NCBI GenBank assembly: GCA_947500415.1
Contig: CANMRT010000004.1
Coordinates: 310,001 to 374,000 of the forward strand
Direction of reading: 5' to 3'
Source: an uncultured Roseicyclus sp.
Lineage (GTDB): Bacteria > Pseudomonadota > Alphaproteobacteria > Rhodobacterales > Rhodobacteraceae
DNA length: 64,000 nt
Shown here: positions 53,283 through 62,327 of the stretch, in pieces
Layout of the letters: each line of letters starts with the position of its first letter
Position numbering within the stretch: position 1 is the stretch's first letter
Notes under the pieces: model-generated
Databases searched by the model: none
The model's input: the letters and a program-made list of their open reading frames with translations, nothing else
Told to the model about the DNA's origin: nothing
Position numbers and translations under genes: made by a program

Positions 53283-53972
53283 GTGGTCAACACGCCCACA
53301 TATGACGCCACCCGCAACCGGGTAGAGGCCTATTTCGACCGCACCGCGACCAAAACGTGGGAGCGGTTGACCTCTGATGCGCCCGTCTCTCGCGTGCGCG
53401 CCACCGTGCGCGCGGGCCGGGATCGGATGCGCGAGACGATGCTGTCCGCTTTGCCCGACGATCTGACCGGGCGTCGCGTGCTCGACGCAGGCTGCGGTAC
53501 CGGTGCGATGACCGAGGAATTGGCGAGTCGCGGGGCTGAAGTCGTCGCCATCGACATCTCGCCGCAACTCATCGACATCGCGGAAAAGCGGATGCCTAAC
53601 GCGTTGAAGCCCCGCATCACCTTTGCCTCCGGCGACATGCTCTCCCCCGATCTGGGCGACTTCGATCACGTCATGGCGATGGATTCGATGATCTACTATA
53701 CCGCCCCCGACCTTGGCCGCGCACTCGCGGGTCTGGCGGAACGCTGCCCCCACATCGTCTTCACCGTCGCGCCTCGCACGCCCTTCCTGATGGCCTTCTT
53801 TGGCCTCGGAAAACTCTTCCCGCGCAGCGACCGCTCGCCCGTGATGATCCCGCATTCCGAAAAAGAAATCCGGCGAGAATTGTTGAAAAACAACTGCTTA
53901 ACCCCTGGTTGCAACCTTGCAACCGTCTCATCCGGCTTCTACATCTCCAAATGCATGGAGATCCGCGCATGA
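53283..53972 (+). CDS. bchM: Magnesium protoporphyrin O-methyltransferase BchM
   Basis: BchM methylates the 13-propionate of Mg-protoporphyrin IX, just before ring closure by AcsF. The SAM motif VLDAGCGTGAMTEELASRGAEV is split over residues about 64-85. It is 229 residues and begins with GTG right after the bchL stop. Its end overlaps lhaA by 4 bp. Confidence 0.94.
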   Translation: MVNTPTYDATRNRVEAYFDRTATKTWERLTSDAPVSRVRATVRAGRDRMRETMLSALPDDLTGRRVLDAGCGTGAMTEELASRGAEVVAIDISPQLIDIAEKRMPNALKPRITFASGDMLSPDLGDFDHVMAMDSMIYYTAPDLGRALAGLAERCPHIVFTVAPRTPFLMAFFGLGKLFPRSDRSPVMIPHSEKEIRRELLKNNCLTPGCNLATVSSGFYISKCMEIRA

Positions 53973-55399
53973 GTATGCTCAAGCGCATATCCATCCGCTA
54001 TCTGCCCTTCGCAGATGCCGCGTCCGAGGACCTCCCTCTCGGTCAGCTCCTGCGCCTATCTCTCTTCCAGATCTCCGTCGGCATGGCCGCCGTCCTCCTG
54101 CTCGGAACGCTGAACCGCGTGATGATCGTGGAGCTTCAGGTCCCCGCCTTCCTCGTCGCCTGCATGGTGGCACTGCCCGTCCTGATCGCCCCCTTCCGTG
54201 CGCTTCTGGGCTTCAAATCCGACACCTACAAATCCGCCATCGGCTGGAAGCGCATTCCTTACCTCTGGTTCGGCACCCTCTGGCAATTCGGCGGCCTCGC
54301 CATCATGCCCGCCTCGCTTCTGGTGCTGGGTGGAGAGGTCACGCAGGTCACCTACGACATCCCCTTCGCCGGAGAAATCCTCGCAGGCCTCGCCTTCCTG
54401 ATGACTGGCGTCGGTATGCACATGACACAGACCGCAGGCCTCGCTCTCGCCGCCGACCGCGCCACCGAAGAAACGCGCCCCCGCGTTGTGGCGCTCCTCT
54501 ACGTGATGTTCCTGATCGGCATGGGCGTCAGCGCCGTCGTGATCGGTTGGCTTTTGTATGAATTCACACCGCTTGAACTGATCCAGGTCATTCAGGGCGC
54601 CGCCGTTCTGACGCTCGTGCTGAACGTCATCGCGCTCTGGAAGCAGGAAACCGTGCGCCCCATGTCCAAGGCAGAACGTTCGGCAGACAGTCCAACCTTC
54701 CGCGACGCTTGGGCGGACTACGCCAATGGCGGATCTGCGGGCCGTTTGCTGGTTGTCGTGTTCCTTGGCACCATGGCCTTCAACATGCAGGACGTATTGC
54801 TGGAGCCCTACGGTGGCGAAATCCTGGGCCTCTCCGTTTCCTCCACAACGCTCCTGACCGCCACTTGGGCCGGTGGTGCGCTCGCTGGGTTTGCCCTCGC
54901 CGCCCGCTGGTTGGCGCAAGGCATTAACCCGTTCCGCATGGCCGGTCGCGGATTGCTGGCGGGCCTATTGGCGTTCTCCGCCGTGATCTTCTCCAACCCC
55001 TGGGGATCATCGGAACTCTTCTTCATCGGCGCTTGCGCCATCGGCTTCGGCGGTGGCCTTTTTGCTGTCGCCACACTGACTGCTGCCATGACCATGCCCA
55101 CCAGCGACCGCGCCGGTCGCGGCCTAGCCCTTGGCGCATGGGGGGCTGCGCAAGCCACAGCGGCTGGCATCTCAATCGCTATCGGCGGCGCGATCCGCGA
55201 TGGCGTCAATTCTCTCGCCTTGTCTGGACAACTTGGCGAAGCCCTCGGGAATGCGGCGACGGGATATTCCGTCGTCTACCACCTCGAGATCTTCCTGCTC
55301 TTCGCGACATTGGTGGCCCTTGGGCCGTTGGTGCGCACACGAACGACCAAAACCGCAGATGGGGGGGCAAAAATCGGCCTCGCCGACCTCCCCACTTGA
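53969..55399 (+). CDS. lhaA: Light-harvesting 1 assembly protein LhaA (PucC family)
   Basis: LhaA is the MFS-fold membrane protein needed for LH1 assembly. The 476-residue protein begins MSMLKRISIRYLPFADAASEDLPLGQ (split, family N-terminus) and has RALLGFKSDTYKSAIGWKRIPYLWFGTLWQ, the BCH2/PucC motif, with about 12 hydrophobic segments. I use the ATG at 53969, overlapping the bchM stop; earlier in-frame starts lie within bchM. It precedes puhA by 13 bp, the usual lhaA-puhABC order. Confidence 0.94.
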   Translation: MSMLKRISIRYLPFADAASEDLPLGQLLRLSLFQISVGMAAVLLLGTLNRVMIVELQVPAFLVACMVALPVLIAPFRALLGFKSDTYKSAIGWKRIPYLWFGTLWQFGGLAIMPASLLVLGGEVTQVTYDIPFAGEILAGLAFLMTGVGMHMTQTAGLALAADRATEETRPRVVALLYVMFLIGMGVSAVVIGWLLYEFTPLELIQVIQGAAVLTLVLNVIALWKQETVRPMSKAERSADSPTFRDAWADYANGGSAGRLLVVVFLGTMAFNMQDVLLEPYGGEILGLSVSSTTLLTATWAGGALAGFALAARWLAQGINPFRMAGRGLLAGLLAFSAVIFSNPWGSSELFFIGACAIGFGGGLFAVATLTAAMTMPTSDRAGRGLALGAWGAAQATAAGISIAIGGAIRDGVNSLALSGQLGEALGNAATGYSVVYHLEIFLLFATLVALGPLVRTRTTKTADGGAKIGLADLPT

Positions 55400-55412
55400 A
55401 AGGACCCACGTC

Positions 55413-56195
55413 ATGGAAAATGCATTCTTTGGCAACTTTGACCTCGCAAGCCTCTCGATCTGGTTGTTCTGGATCTTCTTCGCGCTGCTGATCTACTACC
55501 TGCAGACCGAGAACATGCGCGAAGGCTATCCGCTGGAAAACGAGGATGGCTCGCCCGCCCCCAATCAGGGCCCGTTCCCGGTGCCGGACGCCAAGACATT
55601 TGAACTGCCCCATGGCCGCGGCAAGGTTGTAGTTCCGTCGCCCGAGAATGAGGAAGAGCATCGCCGCCACGATCTGGACGACGTGATGGAAGCGACCGCT
55701 GTTCCCAACGGCTATCCCTACGATCCGGTGGGCGATCCGATGAAAGCCGGAATCGGTTCGGGTGCATGGACGCCGCGCCGGGATGAGCCGGAACTGGACG
55801 GCCATGGCCACGCCAAGATCGTGCCGATGTCCGCGACTGAAAGTTACCGCGTCAGCGCCGGTAAGAACCCAATGGGTCTGGTTGTGCGCGGCGGTGACGG
55901 CGAAGAGGTTGGCACCATCTCCGACATGTGGATCGACGCGCCGGAACAGCTGGTGCGCTATCTGGAGATCGAGCTTGATGCCGATCACGGCGGTGGCAAG
56001 CGGCTGGTGCCGATCCACTTCTGCCAGATCTGGCGTCGTGTCACGATCAACTCGATACACGGCAAGCACTTTGCCGGTGTGCCGATCACCAAATCGTCCA
56101 CCCAAATCACGAAACTCGAGGAAGAGAAGATCTCCGCCTACTACGGCGCGGGCATTCTTTACGCCGATGAGGATCGTGCTGAACCGCTGCTTTGA
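55413..56195 (+). CDS. puhA: Photosynthetic reaction centre H subunit
   Basis: PuhA caps the cytoplasmic face of the reaction centre and guides protons to QB. It has a single N-terminal membrane helix (about residues 10-30, LASLSIWLFWIFFALLIYY) and a cytoplasmic beta domain with YRVSAGKNPMGLVVRGGDGEEVG and ITKSSTQITKLEEEKISAYYGAG. The 260-residue length from the ATG at 55413 is typical. Upstream in-frame codons lie in lhaA. It leads the puhABC group. Confidence 0.95.
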   Translation: MENAFFGNFDLASLSIWLFWIFFALLIYYLQTENMREGYPLENEDGSPAPNQGPFPVPDAKTFELPHGRGKVVVPSPENEEEHRRHDLDDVMEATAVPNGYPYDPVGDPMKAGIGSGAWTPRRDEPELDGHGHAKIVPMSATESYRVSAGKNPMGLVVRGGDGEEVGTISDMWIDAPEQLVRYLEIELDADHGGGKRLVPIHFCQIWRRVTINSIHGKHFAGVPITKSSTQITKLEEEKISAYYGAGILYADEDRAEPLL

Positions 56196-56232
56196 CCGAA
56201 GCGGCTGACCTGTAACCAAGGAGCAATGTTAG

Positions 56233-56883
56233 ATGCCCCATGACCACGACGACTTTCAGACCGAGCCGGTCCGTGGATTGCCTGAGATGCTGCCGGACGG
56301 GGAGCGTATCCTCTGGCAGGGTCAGCCCAATTGGTGGGCGCTCGCAAAAGAAGCCCTTAGCCTGTGGTGGGTCGCAGGTTACTTCGCTTTTCTTTTCGCG
56401 TGGCGCACAATCGGTGGCGCGGCAACGGAATCCTGGGTGCAAAGCGCCACGGCGGCGTCCTTCTTTTTGGTTCTGGGGGCGATCGTCTGCGGCCTGCTGA
56501 TGCTTGTGGCCCTGATCCAGGCAAAGGCGAGCCTCTACACCATCACAAATAAGCGCGTCGCAATGCGCATTGGGGCGGCGCTGACGATGACCTTGAACTT
56601 GCCGTTCAAACAGCTCGACAATGCGACGCTTGGCCTGCGGAAATCTGGCCACGGGACCATCGCGCTTGAGATGAACCCCGAAGGCGGCATGGGCTTTTCC
56701 TATCTGATGACGTGGCCCCACGTGCGCCCGTGGAAAATGAAGCACACCCAGCCTGCCTTGCGCTGCATCAACGACGCCAAGTCGGTCGCCGCCATACTGT
56801 CGGAGGCAGCGCAGACCGCTGTGGCCGAGCCTGCGATCGAAATCACCCGCGTGCCTGAAATGGCCGCTCAACCCGCGGAATGA
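56233..56883 (+). CDS. puhB: Reaction-centre assembly protein PuhB
   Basis: PuhB helps assemble the reaction centre. The 216-residue protein starts with a polar segment (LPEMLPDGERILWQGQPNW), has hydrophobic segments around residues 38-56 and 75-102, then a PH-like domain with ITNKRVAMRIGAALTMTLNLPFKQL, as in other PuhB proteins. It lies 37 bp after puhA and 16 bp before puhC. Confidence 0.92.
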   Translation: MPHDHDDFQTEPVRGLPEMLPDGERILWQGQPNWWALAKEALSLWWVAGYFAFLFAWRTIGGAATESWVQSATAASFFLVLGAIVCGLLMLVALIQAKASLYTITNKRVAMRIGAALTMTLNLPFKQLDNATLGLRKSGHGTIALEMNPEGGMGFSYLMTWPHVRPWKMKHTQPALRCINDAKSVAAILSEAAQTAVAEPAIEITRVPEMAAQPAE

Positions 56884-56899
56884 AGGAGGAGAACGACCA

Positions 56900-57409
56900 A
56901 TGACCCTCGATTCCACTACCGCCCAAGACCAGATGATCCGGACCAGACCGGAGCAGAAGCTGGTTGAACGCGACAAGGAGATGATCCCAACGGTTCTGAT
57001 CCGCGCGATGTTCATCCTGTGCCTCTGCATATTGATCATCGTCAGCTACGCGCGCCTGACGGACCGACCGCTCAGCGCTATGCCCCCAAGTGAGGCCGAA
57101 GTGCCCATCGTCACCGAACGTACCGTGCGCATCTTTGGGGAGCTTGACGGTTCCGCTCGCGTAATGGGCGTGGACGGCAGCGTCATCGCCACTTTCGCGT
57201 CGGATGAAGGCGGGTTCATCGCCGGTGTCTACCGCGTGCTCGAACGCGAACGCGGGGCCGTTGGCCTGGAGGCTTCGGAGCCGATCCGCGTCGTTCGCTT
57301 TGCCGATGGCCGCATCGGCCTGCGCGATGAATTCACTGATTTCCGGGCAGAGCTTGTGGGCTTTGGCGCGGACAACGAGGCCGCCTTTGCGCGCCTGTTG
57401 GAGGAATAG
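56900..57409 (+). CDS. puhC: Photosynthetic complex assembly protein PuhC
   Basis: PuhC is a membrane-anchored protein needed for optimal LH1-reaction-centre formation. The 169-residue protein has one hydrophobic segment (about 33-52, VLIRAMFILCLCILIIVSYA) and a periplasmic-type beta-rich domain with VTERTVRIFGELDGSARV and GFIAGVYRVLERERG. A GGAGG ribosome site precedes the ATG. It is 3 bp before the small gene at 57413. Confidence 0.9.
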   Translation: MTLDSTTAQDQMIRTRPEQKLVERDKEMIPTVLIRAMFILCLCILIIVSYARLTDRPLSAMPPSEAEVPIVTERTVRIFGELDGSARVMGVDGSVIATFASDEGGFIAGVYRVLERERGAVGLEASEPIRVVRFADGRIGLRDEFTDFRAELVGFGADNEAAFARLLEE

Positions 57410-57412
57410 ATC

Positions 57413-57739
57413 ATGGGTCTACTGACAAGAGAATTTGAAACCGCGCCGTGTGAAGTTGAAGTGAGCCACTGCTTCGACAGCCTGCACGCGCATGTGAAGT
57501 TCCTGAACGGAGCCACCATCAACCCCGGTGACGAAGTGCAGGTCCAAGGTCCGCCCGTCATGGCGCCTTACGGTGAGGTCGTGCGCGAACAACGCACCGC
57601 CCGCATCACCCGCGCCTCGAAGCTTGAACAACTCTGGACCCGGATGACCGGCGATTTTGAGTTCATGGAGCTTTGTGAATTTTCCTTCTCGGACGAGGTC
57701 GAGATCACGGAAGAAACAGCATTGGGAGCGGTCGCATGA
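57413..57739 (+). CDS. Small conserved photosynthesis-cluster protein between puhC and acsF
   Basis: A 108-residue soluble protein with no membrane segment and no motif I can link to an activity. It starts GLLTREFETAPCEVEVSHCFDS and has an aromatic, acidic C-terminal part (FEFMELCEFSFSDEVEITEE). Short genes at this place occur in other photosynthesis clusters and are listed as hypothetical. It overlaps acsF by 4 bp (ATGA), so it is likely coupled to the cyclase; a role in cyclase or reaction-centre assembly is a guess. Cysteines at 13, 20 and near 87 could bind a metal. Confidence 0.75.
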   Translation: MGLLTREFETAPCEVEVSHCFDSLHAHVKFLNGATINPGDEVQVQGPPVMAPYGEVVREQRTARITRASKLEQLWTRMTGDFEFMELCEFSFSDEVEITEETALGAVA

Positions 57740-58857
57740 AGGATACGGCATACACCCACTCCGCTGACGCATCGACCGTGGAAGAAGCACTCGCTGCCGA
57801 CAACCATCAGGGCATCGTCGACAGCGAAGGCGCCACCGCGCTGGCCATGCAGAACACCCTGCTCACCCCGCGTTTCTACACCACCGATTTTGATGAGATG
57901 GACAGCCTTGATGTGTCGTCCGTCCGTGAAGATTGGGACAAACTGATCGCCCAGATGAAGTCTGATCCCAACAAGGGTCACTTCAAGAAAAATGAAGACT
58001 GGGACCATGTCGATTGGGATGGGATGGAGCCCAAGTTGAAGGCGGAGTTCATCGACTTCCTCGTTTCGTCCTGCACGGCAGAGTTCTCGGGTTGCGTCCT
58101 TTACAAGGAAATGAAGCGGCGCGGGAACAACGACGACATCGTCACTCTGTTCCAGCTGATGGCCCGCGACGAGGCGCGCCATGCCGGGTTCATCAACGAT
58201 GCGCTGCGCGAGGCTGGCATTGCGGTGAACCTTGGTTTCCTGACGCAGAAGAAGAAATACACCTACTTCCGGCCCAAGTTCATCTACTACGCGACGTACC
58301 TGTCCGAGAAGATCGGCTACGCCCGCTACATCACGATTTACCGCCATCTTGAGGCGAACCCTGAGCATCGGTTCCACCCGATCTTCAAATGGTTCCGTGA
58401 GTGGTGCAATGACGAGTTCTCGCACGGTGAGGCATTCGCCCTTCTGATGAAGAGCGATCCGAAGTTCACCGAGACTTGGGTCAACAAGCTCTGGATCAAG
58501 TTCTTCTTAACTGCGGTCTATTCCACGATGTACGTGCGCGACCACCAACGGCCTGTGTTCCACGCAGCTCTTGGCGTCGATCCGGATTGGTACGCCCATG
58601 AGGTTTTCACCAAGACGTCTGAGATCACCAAGCAAATCTTCCCGATCACGTTGGATATCGAGAACCCACGTTGGCAGCGCGGGCTTGAGGCGATGCAGCG
58701 GGCCAATGTTGATCTGGCGGATGCGAAGGCGAACGGGAAGTTCTTCAAGCGCATCGGGGCTTCTATCCGTGCGGGCGCGGCCTTCATTGGCCTCTTCACG
58801 ACTCCGGCCAACAAGCACACGGCCCCTGCCTCTGTCCGATTGGAGCCTGCCTACTGA
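57736..58857 (+). CDS. acsF: Mg-protoporphyrin IX monomethyl ester (oxidative) cyclase AcsF
   Basis: AcsF forms ring E in an oxygen-dependent step using a diiron site. Ligand motifs are EFSGCVLYKEM, DEARHAGFIND and NDEFSHGEAFA, giving the ExxH-type pairs of ferritin-like enzymes. The 373-residue length is typical. No oxygen-independent bchE is in the window, which fits an aerobic phototroph. It is flanked by the small gene and puhE with 4- and 1-base overlaps. Confidence 0.95.
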   Translation: MKDTAYTHSADASTVEEALAADNHQGIVDSEGATALAMQNTLLTPRFYTTDFDEMDSLDVSSVREDWDKLIAQMKSDPNKGHFKKNEDWDHVDWDGMEPKLKAEFIDFLVSSCTAEFSGCVLYKEMKRRGNNDDIVTLFQLMARDEARHAGFINDALREAGIAVNLGFLTQKKKYTYFRPKFIYYATYLSEKIGYARYITIYRHLEANPEHRFHPIFKWFREWCNDEFSHGEAFALLMKSDPKFTETWVNKLWIKFFLTAVYSTMYVRDHQRPVFHAALGVDPDWYAHEVFTKTSEITKQIFPITLDIENPRWQRGLEAMQRANVDLADAKANGKFFKRIGASIRAGAAFIGLFTTPANKHTAPASVRLEPAY

Positions 58858-59669
58858 TGCTCAGCTCGCCCTGGATCGCGGCCCTTGCGGCCCTCTTTCT
58901 CTGGTGGTTCTCCACCGGGGCGATCCTGTTTGCCGTGCGTAAGGCAGACAAGGGCGGGCCGCATTCGCGGCTTTGGGCATGTCTGATGACCCTGCCGATT
59001 GTTGTTTTGGGCATCGCCGGATTTCTTGACACCCTCTCCGACAGCTCCGTTGTTGCCGTCTATGTGGCGTTCCTGGCTACGCTCGCGGTTTGGGGCTGGA
59101 TCGAGCTGACGTTCCTGACCGGCACGATCACAGGCCCCATCACGTCCCACTCCGTTCCCAATGTGTCGGAGGGAGAGCGTTTCATCCGCGCCTGGGGCAC
59201 GATCGCCTATCACGAGATGCTGCTGGCTGCCGTCATGGTCGCCATGATCATCCTGTCCTGGGGCGCGGAAAACCAGTTCGGCATGTGGACCTTCGCCGTC
59301 CTGTTCGTTGCCCGGATCAGCGCCAAGCTGAACCTCTACCTCGGTGTGCGGAAGGTGAATGTTGAGTTCATCCCCGAGCCGCTTGAACACCTTCCCAGCC
59401 ACTTTCGCACGGCGCGGATGAACTGGCTGTTCCCGATGTCCATTACCGCCCTGTCGTTCACAGTCGCCTGTTGGCTGGAACGTCTGTGGGTGTCCGAAAG
59501 CCAGGCCGACATTGTCGGCTTCGCCCTGTTGAGCGCGCTTACCGCGCTCGCCCTGCTGGAGCACTGGTTCATGGTGCTTCCGCTGCCCGACGAAAAACTA
59601 TGGCGATGGATGCTGCCCGAACGGCCCCAGCCTGCCCAAGCGACAAGACTAAGCGAGGAAGTCCAATGA
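58857..59669 (+). CDS. puhE: Putative photosynthetic complex assembly protein PuhE
   Basis: PuhE (ORF274-type) is a polytopic membrane protein in puh operons with a proposed role in bacteriochlorophyll or complex assembly. The 270 residues have about seven hydrophobic segments and the conserved [15 protein letters not shown] and [17 protein letters not shown] segments. It begins one base into the acsF stop codon and overlaps hemA by 4 bp. Confidence 0.9.
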   Translation: MLSSPWIAALAALFLWWFSTGAILFAVRKADKGGPHSRLWACLMTLPIVVLGIAGFLDTLSDSSVVAVYVAFLATLAVWGWIELTFLTGTITGPITSHSVPNVSEGERFIRAWGTIAYHEMLLAAVMVAMIILSWGAENQFGMWTFAVLFVARISAKLNLYLGVRKVNVEFIPEPLEHLPSHFRTARMNWLFPMSITALSFTVACWLERLWVSESQADIVGFALLSALTALALLEHWFMVLPLPDEKLWRWMLPERPQPAQATRLSEEVQ

Positions 59670-60880
59670 ACTTTGACCAGCTGTTTGAATCCCAGCTCGA
59701 CCAACTCAAGGAAGAGGGAAACTATCGTGTTTTCGCCGAGTTGGAGCGTGAGACGGGCGATTTCCCGCGCGTGAAGAATCACGGCAATGGGGAACAGGAT
59801 CGCGTAACGGTTTGGTGTTCGAACGACTACCTCGGGATGGGGCAGAACCCCAAGGTCATGCAGAAGATGATGGACACGGTCGCAAGCTGCGGCACCGGCG
59901 CGGGCGGCACGCGGAATATCTCAGGCAATGCGTATCACCATAAGCTTTTGGAGGCCGAACTCGCCGACCTCCACGGCAAGGAAGCGGCTTTGCTGTTCAC
60001 CTCCGGCTACGTGTCCAATTGGGCCTCGCTTTCCACGTTGGGCTCTCGCTTGCCCAACGCGGTGATCCTGTCCGACGCGCTGAACCACGCCTCCATGATC
60101 GAAGGAATCCGCCACGCCAAATGCGATAAGGTGATCTGGAAACATAACGATCCGGCTGATCTCGACCGCAAACTGGCCGCGCTGCCCGCCAATGCGACGC
60201 CAATCGTGGCCTTCGAGTCGGTTTACTCGATGGACGGCGACATCGCCCCCATCGCCGAAATCCTGGACGTTTGCGAAAAGCACGGCGCGATGAGCTACAT
60301 TGATGAGGTGCACGCGGTTGGCATGTACGGCCCGCGTGGCGGTGGTGTGGCCGAACGCGAAGGTCTGATGGATCGTATCACCCTGATCGAAGGCACGCTC
60401 GGCAAGGCCTATGGCTGCGTCGGTGGCTACATCACCGGTTCAGCCGCGCTGGTCGATTTCATCCGTTCCTTCGCTTCAGGGTTCATCTTCACCACCGCGC
60501 TGCCGCCCGCCGTGGCAGCTGCCGCCACCGAGTCCATCCGGCACCTGAAGGAAAGCGGCTGGGAACGCGCCATGCAGAAGCGCCAGGTCGAACGCCTGCG
60601 CGCGCGTCTGGACGCCGAAGGCATTCCCCACGAACACAACCCGTCCCACATCATTCCAGTGATGGTGAAGGACCCGGTGAAATGCAAAATGCTAGCTGAT
60701 ATCCTGATGGACCAATTTGGCATCTACGTGCAGCCGATCAACTACCCGACCGTGCCAAAAGGGACCGAACGTCTGCGCTTCACGCCGGGGCCACTGCATA
60801 GTGATGAGGATATCGAATACCTCGTCATGGCGCTGAAAACCCTTTGGAAGCAGTGCGCAATTGCGCATGCAGTTGCCTAA
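59666..60880 (+). CDS. hemA: 5-aminolevulinate synthase
   Basis: HemA condenses glycine and succinyl-CoA, the Shemin-pathway entry to all tetrapyrroles. The PLP lysine is in [15 protein letters not shown], and [28 protein letters not shown] and [13 protein letters not shown] are family blocks. Length is 404 from the ATG at 59666, which overlaps puhE by 4 bp. A copy inside the photosynthesis transcript ties precursor supply to pigment demand. Confidence 0.95.
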   Translation: MNFDQLFESQLDQLKEEGNYRVFAELERETGDFPRVKNHGNGEQDRVTVWCSNDYLGMGQNPKVMQKMMDTVASCGTGAGGTRNISGNAYHHKLLEAELADLHGKEAALLFTSGYVSNWASLSTLGSRLPNAVILSDALNHASMIEGIRHAKCDKVIWKHNDPADLDRKLAALPANATPIVAFESVYSMDGDIAPIAEILDVCEKHGAMSYIDEVHAVGMYGPRGGGVAEREGLMDRITLIEGTLGKAYGCVGGYITGSAALVDFIRSFASGFIFTTALPPAVAAAATESIRHLKESGWERAMQKRQVERLRARLDAEGIPHEHNPSHIIPVMVKDPVKCKMLADILMDQFGIYVQPINYPTVPKGTERLRFTPGPLHSDEDIEYLVMALKTLWKQCAIAHAVA

Positions 60881-60965
60881 CTTGCGAAAACCTCACAAAA
60901 AGGTGTGGACGCGAACGCCTGACGACTAGGTATACAGCTGTGAGCACACTCGAAGGGAGCAACCC

Positions 60966-61412
60966 ATGAAAAGACTATCCGTCCTAACCGCGGCAGCCGC
61001 ACTACTGACGACCCCGGTTCTGGCTGACGGCCATGCAACCGGTGACGCCGAGGCAGGTGAGGCCGCATTCCGCCAGTGCATCTCCTGCCACGTCGTGGTC
61101 GATGCCGAAGGTGAAACGCTTGCAGGCCGCAATGCCCGGACAGGCCCCAACCTCTGGGGCATCGATGGCCGCCTGATCGGCTCCGTCGAAGACTTCCGGT
61201 ATTCCAACGGTTTGATGGCGCTGATGGAAGCGGGCACCGAATGGGACGAAGCAGCATTCGTCGGCTACGTACAGGACCCAACCGGCTGGATCCGTGAGAC
61301 CACCGGTGATGACAGCCTGCGTGGCGCTATGAGCTTCCGCGTCCGCTCCGAAGAAGACGCCCTGAACCTCTATGCCTACATCGTGTCCCTTGGTGGACCC
61401 GAAGCAGAATAG
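60966..61412 (+). CDS. cycA: Periplasmic c-type cytochrome (cytochrome c2 type)
   Basis: A 148-residue exported monoheme cytochrome. The signal peptide is MKRLSVLTAAAALLTTPVLADG; the heme site is CISCH (about residue 38) and a likely axial methionine lies in GAMSFRV. TGPNLWGIDGR fits the class I c2/c551 fold. Between hemA and bchO in the cluster, it is the likely electron carrier to PufC from the cytochrome bc1 complex. The cycA name is by analogy. A terminator-like hairpin follows. Confidence 0.85.
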   Translation: MKRLSVLTAAAALLTTPVLADGHATGDAEAGEAAFRQCISCHVVVDAEGETLAGRNARTGPNLWGIDGRLIGSVEDFRYSNGLMALMEAGTEWDEAAFVGYVQDPTGWIRETTGDDSLRGAMSFRVRSEEDALNLYAYIVSLGGPEAE

Positions 61413-61435
61413 GCTTCTTTGATGACTTCGATGCG

Positions 61436-61467
61436 ACGGGCGGCCTTTGGGTCGCCCGTTTCAGTTT
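61436..61467 (+). terminator. Terminator after the cytochrome c gene
   Basis: ACGGGCG and CGCCCGT form a 7-bp stem with a 10-nt loop, followed by TTCAGTTT. It begins 23 bp after the stop and runs into the last codons of the convergent bchO. Confidence 0.65.
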
Positions 61468-62327
61468 GAAGGAGCCATGGCGCAGAACTGACGCACCTCC
61501 TGCGCGACCCGTTCCGGCGCTTCCTCATGGGCAAGGTGCCCGACGGCATCTAAAACCGAGACATCCGCATTCGGCATGGCCTTGGCGGCGCGTTTCGCAA
61601 CATCGACGCCGACGGCTTCGTCGTTTGCCCCATGGATAAACAGCGTCGGTGTGGTGATTTGGGGCAGGGCCCGGTTCAACTCCGCCAACGACCACTGCGC
61701 CATCATGGCCAGCGTTCCGTCTACATGGGAGCGCCTGCTGATAAGCTGCGCATAGGGTTCGATCAGGCGGTCAGGCAACTCCGTCCCGGTCGACGCAATG
61801 ACGGATCGTGCCTGTTTCATCGCTTGCGCGCCGGACGGCAGGAAAAACCCGGTCAGCGGGTTCAGCGCCAGAACCTTTGCCATGACGGGAAACAGTACAC
61901 CCGCCATGCCCCGGAAATCCTCCAACGCGCCGTTCAGAATGATGAGCCTGCGCGGTGCGATCAGGTTGCGACGGATCATCTCCAATGCCACTGCGCCGCC
62001 TGCAGAATGGGCGATCACGAACTCTGGCATGGCCGCTTGCTCAGCCAATAGCGCTGCGACATCGGTTGCCACATCCGGCAACCGCGCGCGCCCTTTTGGG
62101 CTTTGCGTGAATCCGTGCCCAGGCAGGTCCGGTGCGATGAAGTCCCAATCCCCGATACCGGCATCCAACAAAGGCGCCCAGGTGTGCGTCGAGGCCCCAG
62201 CGCCATGCAGCAGCAAGGCGGACGGCCCGGTTCCCATGCGTTGAAAATGCCACCGATGCGGTGCGATACGCGCGCTTTGGCTGGTAGAACGGTTCGGCCA
62301 CCCGGGCGGCGGCAAATGCGCACTCAC
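61461..62327 (-). CDS. bchO: BchO, alpha/beta hydrolase of magnesium chelatase region
   Basis: BchO is linked to magnesium chelatase genes but its reaction is not known. The 288-residue alpha/beta hydrolase has ALLLHGAGASTHTW (oxyanion), DLPGHGFTQ and the nucleophile elbow IAHSAGGAV, plus the C-terminal LFIHGANDEAVG and VGHLAHEEAPERV with the acid and histidine. It overlaps bchD by 4 bp and is the last gene of the bchID-type unit, converging on the cytochrome gene. Confidence 0.92.
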   Translation of the reverse strand: MSAHLPPPGWPNRSTSQSARIAPHRWHFQRMGTGPSALLLHGAGASTHTWAPLLDAGIGDWDFIAPDLPGHGFTQSPKGRARLPDVATDVAALLAEQAAMPEFVIAHSAGGAVALEMIRRNLIAPRRLIILNGALEDFRGMAGVLFPVMAKVLALNPLTGFFLPSGAQAMKQARSVIASTGTELPDRLIEPYAQLISRRSHVDGTLAMMAQWSLAELNRALPQITTPTLFIHGANDEAVGVDVAKRAAKAMPNADVSVLDAVGHLAHEEAPERVAQEVRQFCAMAPSN

